Below are positions 4,638 through 5,093 of a stretch of 5,093 nucleotides of DNA, in pieces. The notes under the pieces are model-generated. The model was given only the letters and a program-made list of their open reading frames with translations. It made no database searches and was not told where the DNA came from. Every line of letters starts with the position of its first letter. Position 1 is the stretch's first letter. A program made the position numbers and the translations under genes. The stretch is from Dehalococcoidia bacterium. Lineage in GTDB: Bacteria > Chloroflexota > Dehalococcoidia > Dehalococcoidales > Fen-1064. The stretch lies in the NCBI GenBank assembly GCA_030691775.1, contig JAUYDN010000272.1:1-5093 (forward strand), read 5' to 3'.

Positions 4638-4738
4638 TTCAGGGCAGGTTTAAGAGTGCAGAAAGTGATTCTTCTGCTGTATTGGTCTTCGCGGCTTCCT
4701 ATGGACGTCCTTCGCATCCCTCTTATCACTCCCCTGAA
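4638..4738 (+). other. Possible folded RNA region downstream of rplA
   Basis: TTCAGGG (4638-4644) and CCCTGAA (4732-4738) can close a domain of about 100 bases. Inside it GCAGAA (4658-4663) pairs with TTCTGC (4672-4677). The loop of that hairpin contains AGTGAT (4664-4669), which matches ATCACT (4725-4730) just inside the closing stem and could form a pseudoknot. GGACGTCC (4703-4710) is self-complementary. No reading frame fits the region. It sits where an L10 leader would lie if rplJ follows outside the window, but I do not recognise the L10 leader consensus. Confidence 0.3.
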
Positions 4739-5093
4739 ATGTTACCGCGGCGGGTGATGTACTGTGACAACCACTTTACCAGTAATATTTCACGTCGTTA
4801 TCGTTATGCTGACCGTTACGAATCAAGACGTTTAGCAATGGACTGATGGCGTGCGTTTATTCAAGACTTGTCACTCTGAACCAATTGAATGAATCCTTCT
4901 CGCCGATTACATCGTACCACGGAGGAAGAAAACCTTCGCCTCTTTTGTCATTCCCGACCCCGTATCACTGTACGGGACAGGCTTCGATGGAATCGGTGAT
5001 GAATATTCGCGATATTCACCACTAAGCATGAAAATGGGGTCGTAATTTCTCGGTGAGGTCGTGACTTTCGCCAGTCGGTAATGCTTCTGCCAC
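4739..5093. repeat. Gene-free stretch with degenerate palindromic repeats
   Basis: No gene is supported here. The stretch holds TGTCACTCTGAA...GAATCC (4869-4896), which resembles a degenerate form of a TGTCATTCTGAGCGAAG-type intergenic repeat I recall from environmental genomes. It also has a CCCGTA/TACGGG hairpin (4959-4976) nested inside ATTCC (4950-4954) and GGAAT (4989-4993), and a TGAATAT/ATATTCA palindrome (5000-5018). Two short + strand frames (29 codons at 4757-4846 and 59 codons at 4846-5025) run through these repeats and look spurious. rplJ and rplL do not begin before the window ends. Confidence 0.5.

Noticed and set aside
4298..4729. 143-aa reverse-strand frame over the end of rplA and its terminator
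   Set aside because: It is mostly antisense to rplA and crosses the terminator hairpin; there are no protein features.
4757..5025. Two short + strand frames (29 and 59 codons) joined by a TGATG overlap
   Set aside because: The overlap looks like translational coupling, but the second frame spans repeat-like palindromes, and neither peptide resembles a known family or has a convincing composition.
4845..5093. Reverse-strand frame entering from the right edge (about 60 codons)
   Set aside because: Its translation comes from palindromic intergenic repeat sequence and shows no protein family features.

Overview
The window carries a bacterial translation/transcription operon: tRNA-Thr(TGT), tRNA-Tyr(GTA), tRNA-Thr(GGT), tuf (EF-Tu), rpmG (L33), secE, nusG, rplK (L11) and rplA (L1), all on the + strand. 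The EF-Tu has a four-cysteine insert (C-x-C-x4-C-x2-C) in its G domain that I associate with Dehalococcoidia and related Chloroflexota. With the gene order, this suggests an uncultured Dehalococcoidia-like Chloroflexota. That placement is an inference from memory, not from a search.

Layout. Bases 3-155 are the 3' end of a HicB-type antitoxin gene with a ribbon-helix-helix fold. Bases 156-493 have no gene and hold a repeat complex: two 73-bp direct repeats on either side of a 114-bp palindromic element. A near-consensus sigma70-type promoter (494-523) starts the tRNA-tuf unit, and a second one (775-803) lies inside it, before tRNA-Thr(GGT). The genes tuf to nusG run 918-3147 with short gaps; rpmG sits only 2 bp after tuf. 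Bases 3148-3452 are a second gene-free gap. It carries an inverted copy of the same 114-bp element, here between 18-bp direct repeats, then a perfect 9-bp hairpin and a structured leader before rplK. rplK and rplA overlap by 4 bp (ATGA). A strong hairpin terminator follows rplA. Bases 4620-5093 hold no convincing gene: rplJ and rplL, the usual next genes, do not start within the window. This stretch holds a possible folded RNA and several degenerate palindromic repeats.

How it works together. The tRNAs and EF-Tu supply and deliver aminoacyl-tRNA. L33, L11 and L1 are parts of the large ribosomal subunit. SecE is a core subunit of the Sec translocon, and NusG couples RNA polymerase to Rho or the ribosome. 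The unit resembles the E. coli thrU-tyrU-glyT-thrT-tufB / secE-nusG / rplKA region, but the glycine tRNA is absent and rpmG lies between tuf and secE.

The most unusual signal is the repeat. The same 114-bp core occurs twice in opposite orientation around the tuf-nusG block. At each site it lies between direct repeats of unrelated local sequence, 73 bp at one and 18 bp at the other. Both insertions sit 2-3 bp after a stop codon. This looks like a small mobile element that makes target duplications of variable length.
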